Shown: positions 23,756 to 34,679, counted from the first letter of the stretch. The stretch is 64,000 bases of DNA from Siphonodentalium dalli (GCA_032622095.1 CP136062.1:130281282-130345281); one strand, 5' to 3'. The notes: generated by a model not told the origin, from the sequence alone. Numbers and translations are program-made.

Positions 23756-24389
23756 TAGGAATTACCATATATCCAATTTGTCAACCGCACCCACTCATCC
23801 GCCAAACTGCCAAGAAAACCCGTTATTTATATTGCTTTTTCAGCAAATATGATATGGTGATCGGTATTTGTTCAAATAAAACTTTTCAAAATGAGTGGCA
23901 AAGCACGGGGACCACTGGCCCTTACTGCCCAAAGAGGCTGCTGGCCTCTCCAATGCTAAATAAAGTTCTAAAATGGGCCCGCACTTTGTGCAGGGGCCGA
24001 GGGAGTCTGTATTAGCTAGTCTGTATTAAGCATGATGTGGCAGGGCTGCAATGTATAATTTATATGTAAATACCAAATCTCTTCACACTATAATACCGGT
24101 GAAAACAAATTTAAATATAAGTTTGAAAATGGAATAATGCCATTTTGTGTGGTTTATAAAGCATATGTTGACTGCACCACACACTAACTTCCTAATCAGC
24201 ATTGACATTCAAAATTACTATTTGTTACTTAAAAGCAACAATAAAAAATGGTATCATATTTCAAGGTAAAATCGAATATTAAAATGAATATTGAATACAC
24301 TCTGTCATATTACTGTTATATCTGTATGTTATTGGTAATGAAGTAAATCAGGTTGTTCAGTATATATGTTTCTCACAATCTTTCCATGA

Positions 24390-24830
24390 CAATGTTTACT
24401 ATTATTATTATTATTAACATTTGTAGAGCGCCTATTTCACTACAGAGTTGTGTTCATAGGCGCTGTTACATAAAATATGTGATAAAAAAAAATATATCTA
24501 TATATAAAAGAACATCATACTATAGGATAAAAGAGCAAACACGCGGATAAAATAAGTCTAAGAGATGGCAAATCCTAAAAAATCACAGATATAAATTAAT
24601 GGTTAAAAAGTCATTCGAAGAGAAGCTCCAGATAAAGTCAGTTAAAAATTTCAGTTGAGTCCATAAGCTATTTTAAAAAGATGTGTCTTTAAAAGTTTAC
24701 GGAATTCTAAACGATCATCCGTAAGCCTCAGAACGTCCGGGAGTTTGTTCCACAACGTTTGGAGAAGGCTCTGTCCCCTAACGTAGGATGGTTTGAGTTA
24801 GGAAGTGTTAGAAATCTCTTCCCGTCTTAT
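24390..24830. repeat. Degenerate retroposon-like repeat
   Basis: Starts with (ATT)n followed by aacatttgtagagcgcctat and 'ggcgctgttacataaa'. It then runs through 'aaaaagatgtgtctttaaaa', 'gaacgtccgggagtttgttc' and 'ggagaaggctctgtccccta'. This order of blocks recurs as a dispersed repeat in many marine invertebrates and vertebrates (from memory). The short open frames inside are relics at most. Confidence 0.5.
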
Positions 24831-25007
24831 CTTCGCTGCATCGTACCTGAAGTCTTTAAACATACTAGCTCTTTGATGTAGTCGGAGCTACTAGAATGTT
24901 TTATAGCATTAGAGGGGAATAATCTTATTTTTCTAGAGTAAATTACTGGAGCTTCAAAATTGAGCTACATGTATAAATCATTTGTAAAAAGGCCATAGTA
25001 GTGTCAC

Positions 25008-25071
25008 TTTTCTATTCTCATTCTGCAGAGATTCATATTCTGGTAGTTTTGGTATTATAGTCATTTTCTCT
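25008..25071 (-). CDS. Small exon of the KDZ-like gene
   Basis: Minus-strand exon of 64 bases (1+63), with acceptor ttcatctcctttcag above 25071 and donor AGAAAA|gtgaca below 25008. It encodes EKMTIIPKLPEYESLQNENR plus K. The donor is weak (gtgaca), but the incoming phase 2 fits 26586-26643 and the outgoing phase 0 fits 22969-23155. Without it those two exons do not join in frame. Confidence 0.5.
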
Positions 25072-26585
25072 CTGAAAGGAGATGAATAGAATAGTTTTGA
25101 ACCATTTGTTGTCAATATCAGGGTGGGGATAAATTTAGTAAGTGTACTCTCTCCTGCCAGATAATAGTTTTTCATGTAAAATTAATGAAAGTGATGGTGC
25201 CAAAAAATACTGATGTTGCACATCAATGGAATTCAATTGTATTTTCTTTAAATGAGTGCAGTTTCCAGTTGTTGTTGTTGAGTAGTTTCGCATGCATGTT
25301 GATTTAACAGATTGTTTGAAGCTTACATGCATGTAGTACAGGGAATTTTGTGGTGGAAGAAACACTTCTGCAGTTGTAGTTTTGCAGGCACTAATTGTAT
25401 GTGTTTTTTTATATACGGTGCTCCATAACAGTCAGAATCCTTCATTACGTCATTCAAGTGGAAATATCATGAGCTGCGCTGAAACTAAATTTAGCTGAGA
25501 AATAAATAGGCATACTATAACATGCGGGTGGATGAATTCTCACATAACTTATATATTTATACATTTTACATCGCGACATTCCTCATAAAGATTCACATCA
25601 ACATACATGCGCATTGTGCAATGTATCTGCACAAAGAATTAACATTGAAGTGACTCATTTCTAAAATACATGTAATGAATTTTCATGAATATGGTCATGC
25701 ACACGTGCGCACGCTCAGATGGGAACATCAATCCCATGTGTGATTCATCTCTCTTAATTCAAACTGTTTGGCTATGGAAACCTTTTGCTGTCACCCAATT
25801 TGCTTCAGCACTTTGCTTTGACATTGCTGATTGCTGTAGCCAATTATGAGGGCTGGTGTTTCATTAATAAGATTGAGTCACAAGTCACAGCTAAGCTAAT
25901 GATGTTAGCGGTTGAGCTATGTTTTTGCGTAATTGGGGATTGATTATTCAACTGCCAGAGAACAAAGTTGAATAATTGTGATCTGCAAATTAATCGTGAT
26001 CATTTCCTTTTTCTCCAAAAAAAGTGGTTGATCTAAATTTTTGAGCCAGGTCTCCCTATAGAGAACTTCAGTAACACTTTTGAATAAGTATCGCCTAAAT
26101 TGCTCTTGTGCATTTATTTTGTGCTCAGCATTTTCTCCTAGCAACTAATTTGAAGTGTATTCTACAATACTACCAATAATGAGCACCTTTTGCATTTGCA
26201 TTCAATGTTTAAAAGTTCAAATAAGTGATGATGTCCATGAATTACATGTTGTGCAATGATGAAAATGTTTGGCCGACTTTTGCTAGTAAACTCTATTCTG
26301 TGTTTGTATGACTTTCATTTTGCGTAGCACATAATAATGAACCAATTGTTCACCTCAAAATATATCCACGTTGGACACTAGTGTCTAGGAACATCAATGC
26401 TTTCTTCTTTTGTGTCAATGCTGCCCAGTGAACAAAACCAGATAGAACCCAAGGACACATAGGTTATTTATGTCAGAGAGCAACTATATCAAAGCACCCC
26501 TCTTTAGTTCCATTACCCACACTGGTTGTTGATTCTGAATCTAGCTGAAATTTTAAAACCAAAATTGGTGATCACTTGTACTTAC
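25072..26585. other. Intron; no exon recognised
   Basis: AT-rich. The open frames at 25135-25365 and 25944-26144 lack splice-site support. No repeat structure stands out apart from short TACATG-type motifs. Confidence 0.45.
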
Positions 26586-26643
26586 TGTATATGTGACCGA
26601 TTATGGATTGCATCTGTGTACTCTTCACCCCATGTCATGCTTT
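26586..26643 (-). CDS. Small exon of the KDZ-like gene
   Basis: Minus-strand exon of 58 bases (2+54+2), with acceptor ttcttccaattcag above 26643 and donor ATACA|gtaagt, essentially consensus, below 26586. It encodes SMTWGEEYTDAIHNRSHI, flanked by split codons. Incoming phase 1 fits 28629-28697 and outgoing phase 2 fits 25008-25071. Confidence 0.65.
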
Positions 26644-27347
26644 CTGAATTGGAAGAAATATCAGGTATTAAAACCATTTTGAACCATTATACATACTAAC
26701 TTTCCCAATAAGGTTGGAATAATTAAAATTTCAGCTCTTTCTCCAGTCCTCCTGATGAGAAATAGTTTCTCCAAATTTCAGTAAATAATGAAAAACATTG
26801 CTTCTTATGCAGCTGTAACCTCATACAATATAAGTGACATATATGTGACTGCCATTATACAATAAAAGATAAAAAATATGAAAATCTTCGACAAATAGAA
26901 GATCCTAGTATATGCACACATTTGGGAAGTGTACTGGTGACATTTTGTACCCAGATGTTGCATCAGTGCTACTTAGTAGTTTTATCCAATTTGTGAAAAC
27001 AAAAACAAATTCTGACCTCATGATCAATTTAATGATGAAATGTTATTTTACAAAATCAACTAAAACACATACATATGCAATTATGCACCATGCTAACTTG
27101 AGCTCAATCCACTGGCATAAAAGTCCCATGACAGTTTGAAGCCTGACATCATGCTCACTTTTTTGTTAGTTACATCCCTGTCCAGTTCCGGTGATCAGAA
27201 TTATGTTAATATATAGGCTTGCCACGACTATGAATTTTCAGAATCGACTAATCGACCATTATAGTCAAATAATTGTTCATATATGCGCCATATTTGTGAT
27301 AAATATCCTGAACACAGTTATTAACTCTTAGCGTTCCGTGTTTTAAT

Positions 27348-27849
27348 TTAAAGACACGGTTGGCCTTGGCGGTGGGTATCCTGTGAAAATATCTCCGCCC
27401 GCCAAAAACCGCCACAAACAGAAAGAACATCAAAATGTAGATAGACTTTGTCCGTATACAAATAAGAAATATCGCACAAACAGTATGTTATGGTCATATG
27501 TTTGACCATTGTTATGTAAACAAAAGCGAAAAAGGTTACTTTTCTGGTGTTTGTTTATATTATGATTGTAAACATAAAGAGCGTTCTTTGTTGGTGAATA
27601 CCTGATATGGAACTAATAAAGAGCGTTTATGCCATTTGTGTGTGATTAGCCAGTAGCATTGTGCTGTCTTCTGTAACACAATCAGGCTCTTGCTTAGGTA
27701 AAATATAGTAGGTCTTTATGATAACATGCTGTTTACGCGATGGTCATGGTATATATGAACGGAACTGTATGCGTTCTAATGTTTTTCTGTTTACGGTGTT
27801 TGGAACAAATATGAATATATTCGACAATTAAGGCCGCACGTGCCTTTAA
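27348..27849 (+). mobile_element. TTAA-flanked MITE, copy B
   Basis: TTAA at 27348-27351 and 27846-27849. The left end is TTAAAGACACGGTTGGCCTT and the right end ...AAGGCCGCACGTGCCTTTAA. The body shares 'ggcggtgggtatcctgtgaa', 'aataaagagcgtttatgcca' and 'ggtgtttggaacaaatatga' with the other copies. It lies in an intron of the KDZ-like gene. A minus-strand mini frame beginning MMFFLFVAVF reads out through the left end. Confidence 0.85.
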
Positions 27850-27889
27850 TTCATATACAACAAGGAATAATTATTGTGCTAAATTGCAT

Positions 27890-28105
27890 GAAGTGAAGCT
27901 AATCTCGGCTGCGGGCCACTGATATGTATTTATGCAGAGCATGTGCTTCGCATTAAGTCAGTAGAGGCGCGAAACTGGCAAAAGGCATTCACTTGAACTA
28001 AAGTTAACAAGGACATGGGTACAGTGGAAGATATTTGAGATTTTGTGCAGGGTGATGGGGATGCAGTCACAAATACCACCTGGACATTTTCAAAAAAAAA
28101 AGGTG
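27890..28105 (+). pseudogene. Decayed coding fragment, family unknown
   Basis: The plus-strand frame reads EANLGCGPLICIYAEHVLRI then KSVEARNWQKAFT, a stop, TKVNKDMGTVEDI, a stop, DFVQGDGDAVTNTTWTF and so on. There are only two stops in about 70 codons, and the composition is protein-like. Both stops are TGA. It sits right beside MITE copy B, antisense within an intron of the KDZ-like gene. I cannot name the family; it may be a fragment of another transposon protein, or chance. Confidence 0.3.
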
Positions 28106-28628
28106 TCGGCACATAGAATTCTTTGAAGATAATGCCAAATGTCGGCAGACTGTTAAATGCTATTTAAATGCTACTTCCAATTATGCATCAGTGCACACAC
28201 AGTACTGCTTACACACACAATCATACTCACCCACCCCCTCCCCCCTTGGGTCATTCGTTGATGAAAGTGAATAACAGTTGACTGCCGCACATGTCATTGG
28301 TCGATTAATCAAATAATTGTGACAAGCCTATTCATAAATTTAATTAATACTGTTATACACCAACTGCAATGAACAATAAAGAGCACCACCGCGAGGCTCT
28401 TATTGGTATGGTACCACAGCGAAATGCACTCAAATCACAATTTTTTTAGATATCAGGTTTTGCCTTGTATTTATACATTACATTAACATAATATTGATGC
28501 TTAAAATTGATAGAGCCATGTCCATTTAATTAATCTATTCACTTTTAACACAAACAAGTGTTTGCAAATCAGCACACCAGACGTTAAAGCAAATAAACAA
28601 TGTAAGCAAGATGTATTGATATATTCAC

Positions 28629-28697
28629 CTTTTACATCCTTCCCGTGGGATAGTTCCTCTTCAATCCATTGACCAACCATTGCATCAGTAATTTCAA
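28629..28697 (-). CDS. Exon of the KDZ-like gene
   Basis: Minus-strand exon of 69 bases (2+66+1), with acceptor ctgtcaattttag above 28697 and donor AAAAG|gtgaat below 28629. It encodes EITDAMVGQWIEEELSHGKD plus VK. Incoming phase 1 matches the donor of 31715-31895 exactly, and outgoing phase 1 matches 26586-26643. It lies directly after the conserved KDZ core, where the family carries a variable helical region. Confidence 0.7.
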
Positions 28698-28939
28698 CTA
28701 AAATTGACAGATAATAGAGAGAAAAATTAAAAGCTTGTATTGATGTTTATGCGCATGGACAGAAATATTGAAGTAAATATACTTTTAAGTTGTACAATTA
28801 GATTGATTCTCAGGAAGTATTTCTGAAAATCAGCGAGGGAGGAAGGCTTTTATTTATTTTTTTATTTGCATGAGTAAGCATGGATTATGATTCTGGTAAT
28901 TGTCAGAAAATGTAGAGGGAACTTTGTTATGCATATACA

Positions 28940-29450
28940 CTTGTTGGGATATAGGAATGGGTTCCGTCCGTCACAAGGCTCATTTACACAAATCTCAATG
29001 GATTTCAAAGATATTTGGTTAATGAGTTCACTTGCCAGTATCTAGAACGTGTTCGCAAACCAGGTCCAGCCGGATATTTTCAGTAGAGTTATTGGACTTT
29101 ATTATACCCCACTACACGAAGTTAGGGGGTATACTGGAGTCAGCTCGTCCGTCCGTCCTGGACACAAATTTGTCCAGAGTTTTTCTCAGTCATTTTTATG
29201 ATTACCCATACCATAGTATGGTAAACATAGTGTCGTTGTCCGGATTGACCACTCGTCGTTAGTCCGTCCGTCTGTCTGTCTGTCTGTCTGTAGACACTTT
29301 ACGCATGGTGCGATAACTGAAATATTTTCTATCTCATCGGAAGCACATTTTGTATATGAATTTCTCAGCACCAAATACAGATCGAGTTCGAATATGGGTT
29401 TGATCCGAGTTTATTTTAGGGAGTTATGGCCCTTTTTAAACTTAGAATTC
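28940..29450 (+). repeat. Three repeat modules with hairpin heads
   Basis: A 'ggttccgtccgtcacaa' module lies at about 28960. A head with inverted ends, tataccccactac...gggggtatac, sits at about 29102 followed by tcgtccgtccgtcc. A GTTTACC-type head (attacccataccatagtatg gtaaac) at about 29199 is followed by 'gtgtcgttgtccggattgac', repeated 'tctg', and the body ending gagttatggccctttttaaa. No coding sequence. Confidence 0.7.
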
Positions 29451-29819
29451 ATGCATGCTGCCATATCTATTCTCAATATTCAGTCTGACTTCAATCATTT
29501 ATCTTAAAATCACAAAAATGTGGTCATTTTTCTCTGAACCCTAGTCGAGGATGGGTTGGTTCAGAAGACCAGCCCACTAGCATGTAATTTATTTCCTTGA
29601 GTCATATTTCTTCAAAATAATGGGACTAATGGATTAAAATGCTGCTATTATGTATTAGATATGCACCTAACTCTTGGTAGGTGTGGGTTTGAGTTCACCA
29701 TCAGTTAATAATGAGGGATGATACCAATCAGTGATACAAAATATCAGCTTGCTAATTGTGTTCATCAAGAATCTATCAATGCACTTTAACATGGAAAAGC
29801 TCAAATTAAAATAGTTCTG

Positions 29820-30194
29820 TTAAAGTGATGTGAAACACTCCGGTAGGGTGATCAAATATAAATGGAGAAAATCTTGTCCAAAGTAGTAATTTTGACAAAT
29901 ATTATATCCAAATTGACAACGCACACCGTCATTATTATATAATAATTAAATGCAGTGTCTTTCGATGGCGAAATCGTTTTCGTTAGTTTATTGTCGATAG
30001 ATGCGTCCCGAATCGAGTAGTAAATATTGACAATTTAGCGTAGTTCAGACGATGTTTTCTATGGAGTGGTACGGTCGATTTGCTTCAGATTTTCGGAAAT
30101 GTTAGTAGAATGCCATTTTCCTCCAGTGTGCATAACGCCTGGATACTAACTGATCAGTGCCATGCACCAGAACAAGTACATAATATGTCCTTAA
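29820..30194 (+). mobile_element. TTAA-flanked repeat, family 2, copy 3
   Basis: Starts TTAAAGTGATGTGAAACACT at 29820 and ends ATAATATGTCCTTAA at 30194. It has the same boundaries as the 21.6 kb copy, with TTAA at both ends. Internal blocks 'tgcgtcccgaatcgag' and 'gcgtagttcagacgatgttt' are conserved. It is about 375 bp and non-coding. Confidence 0.65.
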
Positions 30195-30527
30195 AACTTA
30201 AATATCATTTATTCAACCTGTTATAAGAGATGATAAATTATATCTAACCTGAGCAATCCTTTTGTATATTTAATATGGCCTTTTCCGATGTTTTCTTCGT
30301 TGTTTTAGCCTTCTCATTTGCTTGGATCAGTATTTACTGTACAATTGTCAGAAACAGCTAATAATTATGTGGGAAAGCTATTTGAGGTGAGAATTTAAAA
30401 ATATAGGTTACAGAGTTGTTCAGCGATCTCTGAATTCCATATCCGTGCACCAGAAGAATTAAATTAAAGTGAACTAGTTAATCGACATCTTAGTTCTTAC
30501 CCTTTCCATTGGTTAAATTATTTTTTA

Positions 30528-30970
30528 TGTTTACCCATACCATAATATGGTAAACATAGTGTCGTTGTCCGGATTGACCACTCGTATCCGTCCGTTCGTC
30601 CGTCTGTCTCTGTTTTCGAACAAAATTTGAAAAACTAACACCATTATAACTCAGCCAAGGGTACCCCGAGTCACCACACCAAATTTGGTTTAAATCGGTC
30701 CATAATCTTGTGTTATGTACTGGTAAATTTGTTTGGAGCGACTTTAAACCCAATTCATCAATTCCACCCATGGCTTTGGACTACTTAGCTATTGATAAAG
30801 CGATTTTATTTTCTGATGTCTCTTATGCCAATGTGCAAATAAAGAAAGCTATGTATATCGCTGAGTATATCACTCGACAATTGGCCTGTGGTCATTATAA
30901 ATGTTATTGGTTTAACAGAGATGCCAGCATCAATATAAACAATGTCTGTGATTTGTTGACAGCTCTGCTA
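30528..30970 (+). repeat. 'gtttaccca' repeat family, full-length copy
   Basis: Head gtttacccataccataatat ggtaaac is an inverted pair. It is followed by 'gtccggattgaccactcg', tccgtccg, a middle block 'aaaactaacaccattataac' ... 'ggtttaaatcggtccataat', and the tail 'ggactacttagctattgata' ... 'aggtcattataaatgttatt'. The open frames at 30490-30771 and 30710-30979 are inside this repeat. The same order of blocks recurs at 33.9-34.67 kb. Confidence 0.8.
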
Positions 30971-31106
30971 TATAATTGATATTAATGGGTCAGCAGTGAT
31001 GTGTCTTTATCTTGATGGGTGTTGGTAGAATTTGATACACTATCCTTGTAAACTTAAATTTGACTCTTAACCCAAGTATTCCATGTCCATGTCACCTTTT
31101 TCACAT

Positions 31107-31313
31107 TTAACCCCAGGCTGTGGTGGTGCAGCATTAGCGATCCTGTACCAGAGCATTCTCTTATATACATGCGAGTGACCCATAAATTCCAATACTTTGT
31201 GTTATGCACATTCGTCTATGATAGTACATAACAGTATACTCTATAATTCAACGTCAAAACTCTCATTTATGATTCCAATCATAGTAATTTACTATCGCCA
31301 AGGGATGGGTTAA
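31107..31313 (+). mobile_element. Small TTAA-flanked piggyBac-like MITE
   Basis: TTAACCCC at the left end (31107) and GATGGGTTAA at the right (ending 31313), so both ends read TTAACCC inward with TTAA targets. It carries half of a hairpin of the CATTCTCTTATATACATGCGAG type at about 31153-31175. It is 207 bp and non-coding. It sits between exons of the KDZ-like gene. Confidence 0.45.
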
Positions 31314-31714
31314 CATCTGCCAATCGTGATCGGCCTCTCGTTGATGAAATACCCTTCAATATAAATGAAATTAGAAGTATCCTACGATCAATGGTTTCAA
31401 AAATATTTTTGAATTAGCCATAAAACGTCCTGATACGTTTCAGAACATGGACATAGTGTTTCCAGAAAAGTGGCATTCATAAAAATAATTTGACACATGC
31501 CCTGAATAAACTTATGTAATTGAATCTGTGGATTCCAAATCTGTGAAAAAGTTTTTGTGCGACTAAATATCAGATTTATAAGGTACACTGATGACATTCA
31601 AGTTTGTCCAGCCTAATAAAAATTTGACCTGCGTTGATTCTACATGTAGTTGAAAATCCTTACTCCATATGCTTTTCAGCTTCTTTTCAAACTTAGGTAA
31701 AAATCCTAACTTAC

Positions 31715-31895
31715 CCATATTTAATAACTTTTTTGAAGCAAATTGTCATAGGGCATCTGACAACATGTCTTCCCGGTGAGATGGACACATATCTCTTGTG
31801 AGAGTTGAGAATGGTCTTAAGTAAGACCATAGTCTCTCTATCCACTCTCCCTCACTTAATCCAAAGCCACCCATCCTCCTTGGTGTGTATTTCAT
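31715..31895 (-). CDS. KDZ transposase-like exon with in-frame TGA
   Basis: Minus-strand exon of 181 bases, with acceptor ttctctctaatcag above 31895 and donor AATATGG|gtaagt below 31715. It encodes MKYTPRRMGGFGLSEGEWIE, then RLWSYLRPFSTLTRDMCP, then SHREDMLSDAL. This matches the KDZ signature that I know as 'kYsPrr..G.GlsDGEg.ERlWS.Lr......M...hR.d.l.dAL', including the conserved GE, ER and W. A TGA (31746-31748) interrupts the frame directly after SDAL; the frame then continues QFASKKLLNM to the donor, whose phase 1 fits 28629-28697. Either the copy is disabled or this is a recent nonsense change or a sequence error. Confidence 0.85.
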
Positions 31896-32324
31896 CTGAT
31901 TAGAGAGAAATTTATATATAGTCTCAAGCGTTTCATACTGTATGCATGTCATAGCTCAGTTGGTACGTGAAAATTTCCTACAATTGTTTGTCAGCATGTT
32001 AGCTCAGTCTATATCAGTGGTCGGGGATTAATTCAAAGCACATAGTGGTAACATGTATTGCCTGAATTTGTTTAGGGTCCAAATAGTAGTATCTCCTGTT
32101 TTCTGCAAGGGAGCCTATGACACATGCCCTATGTTTTTTAGTTGCAGATGCAGATTTTCTACCGGCAATGGTGTACATTTATGGGTAAGTTACAGAAGGT
32201 TGGTGTTGTCTTCTAAAGGAATTTGACTTTGATCCTTTCAAATTGTAAACTTTATGGTTAATAGTGTATATTTGTAGTTCCCCGGTTGAGTCAATGTCAT
32301 AAGAACACTTTCTTATAAAAAAAA

Positions 32325-32408
32325 CAAGAGATCATGACATTTATGCTCATAGCCATGGAAGACTGGCACGGCCAATTTGACTTTCTCACTGAGATCTGGC
32401 TCATTTCT
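32325..32408 (-). CDS. KDZ transposase-like exon (FH...H...C motif)
   Basis: Acceptor attgttttgacag lies above 32408, phase 0 in. It encodes RNEPDLSEKVKLAVPVFHGY then EHKCHDLL. The segment PVFHGYEHKCH fits the KDZ motif 'vP.FH.ygH...Cq', which comes just before the kYsPrr block, as here. The 3' end is uncertain: no GT lies where the frame would join the next exon in phase 0 (sequence ...CTCTTG|tttttt), so the donor may be mutated or the exon may end elsewhere. Confidence 0.7.
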
Positions 32409-32897
32409 CTGTCAAAACAATAAAATATAATTGACTTGAGTAATACTAAGCATATATAAGAGATATCATTCGAATGCTAAGCAAATTTAATGTTAAGGAA
32501 ATGACTTCTCTTGGTCTTTGAATACTAAGTGAATGTTCAGCAAATACATATAATTATTAAGTCTTTTTTCTTCTTTATATTCGGTAACTTGTGCATTTAA
32601 ATGGTTAGACATTCAGTTTAAAATATTTTCGACTGATAGTCATTGTCCAATATCACTACATCCAGTTGCATTTGTTCAAATGTCAACTGACTGGTACATG
32701 TACACTTATTTTGTGAAGTATTTTCATATATATGTTTTAAGTTGTAATGCAATCTGATCAAGCTGCCAGGAATCTGACTTTTGGGAGGGGGTACTGTGGA
32801 GTCACCATCGACTGATATGTGTTCAGCTTTAGTTCAGCATAGTTCATTGAAAAGCTATTTTCTAACAATTAGAGTGAGATACATCCTCAAACCCTAC

Positions 32898-33003
32898 CTT
32901 TAGGAAACCTTCAAATGTACACCCAACATAATAGAACACATTCATTTTAAGTCTTGGTGCTTTGGCAGCTATCGCTTTCAGCAGTAGAGCAGGATAGTTG
33001 AAT
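32898..33003 (-). CDS. KDZ transposase-like exon (YDIGC-equivalent motif)
   Basis: Minus-strand exon of 106 bases (1+105), with acceptor aatctacttgtacag above 33003 and donor CTAAAG|gtaggg below 32898. It encodes FNYPALLLKAIAAKAPRL then KMNVFYYVGCTFEGFLK. In KDZ proteins this region reads roughly 'YPlaLv..l.......v.YDIaC.f...l'. Here the Asp of YDIaC is Tyr (YYVGC), which would be expected to affect catalysis if that Asp is the acidic residue I think it is. Exons further upstream, encoding the N-terminal half of KDZ, were not found in this window. Confidence 0.7.
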
Positions 33004-33427
33004 CTGTACAAGTAGATTGGATATTACATGACAACCAACATTAGCAATAATGCCAGAATGAGAGTCAACAAATACATGTATATGAAACATGAGCATTGAT
33101 CGTGCATGGCTAAATACACACTGTTCTTTCCTTTGCAAATTTATAGTATATAGGTTTGTTTAATTCTATGTTGAAAATAACTCATGCAAAAAAATATACA
33201 TATAACCCATATTCAGTCTGTATTAACTGAGACACATCAATTTCCCTTCCGATTATCAAAAATGCAGTTATTTTCTGAAACCAAAATGTTATGAAATTGG
33301 GTAAATTATTTATAAGGGGGAAAATGGGCCATAGCTTAAAAGTGCGTAGAACAATGATATAACAAGGAACAGTTTATTTTGATAAATGTAAATGTATTAA
33401 AAGCAGACGTTTTCATTCGAAAGGATT

Positions 33428-33516
33428 TCAATTCATAGTATCAATATTATTATGGAGATTAAATAAGTTCATGTATGCTCGCTTAATGTGATCATCTTGA
33501 TCACTCATTTCACTTT
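33428..33516 (-). CDS. Candidate terminal exon, uncertain
   Basis: Minus-strand frame entering after ccaagctacag: SEMSDQDDHIKRAYMNLFNL then HNNIDTMN, ending at TGA (33428-33430), with AATAAA about 50 bases further on. The same frame is open upstream (KDNIMIKWPQATE). It lies upstream of the KDZ exons on the same strand, so it would end a separate transcript. Support is one open frame, a modest acceptor and a poly(A)-like hexamer. Confidence 0.25.
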
Positions 33517-33559
33517 CTGTAGCTTGGGGCCACTTTATCATAATGTTGTCTTTCCGTTG

Positions 33560-34670
33560 TGTTTTTATGTGTACACATACCACATCTTGATTGACCGCTA
33601 GTCATTCGTTCCTCCATCAGTCAATCTGCCTGTCCATTGACACTTTACGCATAATGCGATAAACTCAAACATTTTCTATCGATCAGAACCCAATTTTGTA
33701 TATGGCTTTTTCAGCCCAAATTCCAGATCAAGTTAAAATATGGGTTTGATCCTATGTTCTTTTATAGAGTTATGGCCCTTTGACATAGAATTCATGCATC
33801 TTTCGAGAAACAAACCATTTTACATCTGCTCGGAACCCAATTTTGTATGCAAGTTTCTCAACTAAAAATACAGATCGAGTTCGAATATTGGTTTGATGAA
33901 CTTTGATCTGATAGTTATGTTTACCCATACCATAGTACGGTAAACATAGTGTCGTCCGGATTGACCACTCGTCCGTCCGTCGGTCTGTCCGTTGACACTT
34001 TACGCATGGTGCGATAACTCAAATAATTTCTGGTCACAACCAAATTTGGTATGTGAGTTTCTCAGCCCAAAATACAGATCGAGTTCGAATATGGGTTTGA
34101 TCCGACTATATTTAACTGAGTTATGGCCCTTTTTCGAAAAAATATATTCACTCAAAAAAAAAAATATTTGATTTATTTCCTTGCTCAATTTAACAAACAA
34201 AAAATGAATATGAATAAATAAATAAAAATAATATATAATAAAATATTTTTTGTTTAAATAATTAAAAAAAAAAAAATTTTAAAGTAACAAAATTTGAAAA
34301 ACTAACACCATTATAACTGCCAAGGGTACCCCGAGTCACCACACCAAATTTGGTTTAAATCGGTCCATAATCTTGTGTTATGTACTGGTAAATTTGTTTG
34401 GAGCGACTTTAAACCCAATTCATCAATTCCATACCATGCCTTTGGACTACTTAGCTATTGATAAGGCTATATTATTTTCTGATGTCTCTTATGCCAATTG
34501 ATGTGCAAATAATCTGATAAAGAAAGCTATGGTATCTAATTTAAAATAAAGATTCAACAATAAACATCACATGGTATTATCAGTAGACTTGGACATGTAG
34601 AGTGATATCTTCAGATGGTCTGAGGTCATTATAATTGTTATTGGTTTAATAGAGAAGTCAGTGTTCATTA
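33560..34670 (+). repeat. 'gtttaccca' repeat family, one partial and one full copy
   Basis: A degenerate copy lies at about 33560-33900, with head 'gtgtacacataccacat', gacactttacgcataatgcg and body. A full copy at 33918-34670 starts gtttacccataccatagtac ggtaaac and contains 'caccaaatttggtttaaatc' and the tail 'ttctgatgtctcttatgcca' ... 'ggtcattataattgttattg'. An A/T-rich insertion at about 34140-34285 splits it. Open frames here are repeat shadows. Confidence 0.75.
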
Positions 34671-34679
34671 CTTACAGCC

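Noticed and set aside
23396-23768. Open frames on both strands (up to 120 codons)
   Set aside because: They are produced by the degenerate ATC microsatellite (His/Ile or Asp runs).
33010-33138. Minus-strand frame with EQCVFSHARSMLMFHI as an upstream KDZ exon
   Set aside because: It hints at the C-x-H motif before 'GE.f.YP', but no donor in the needed phase is present.
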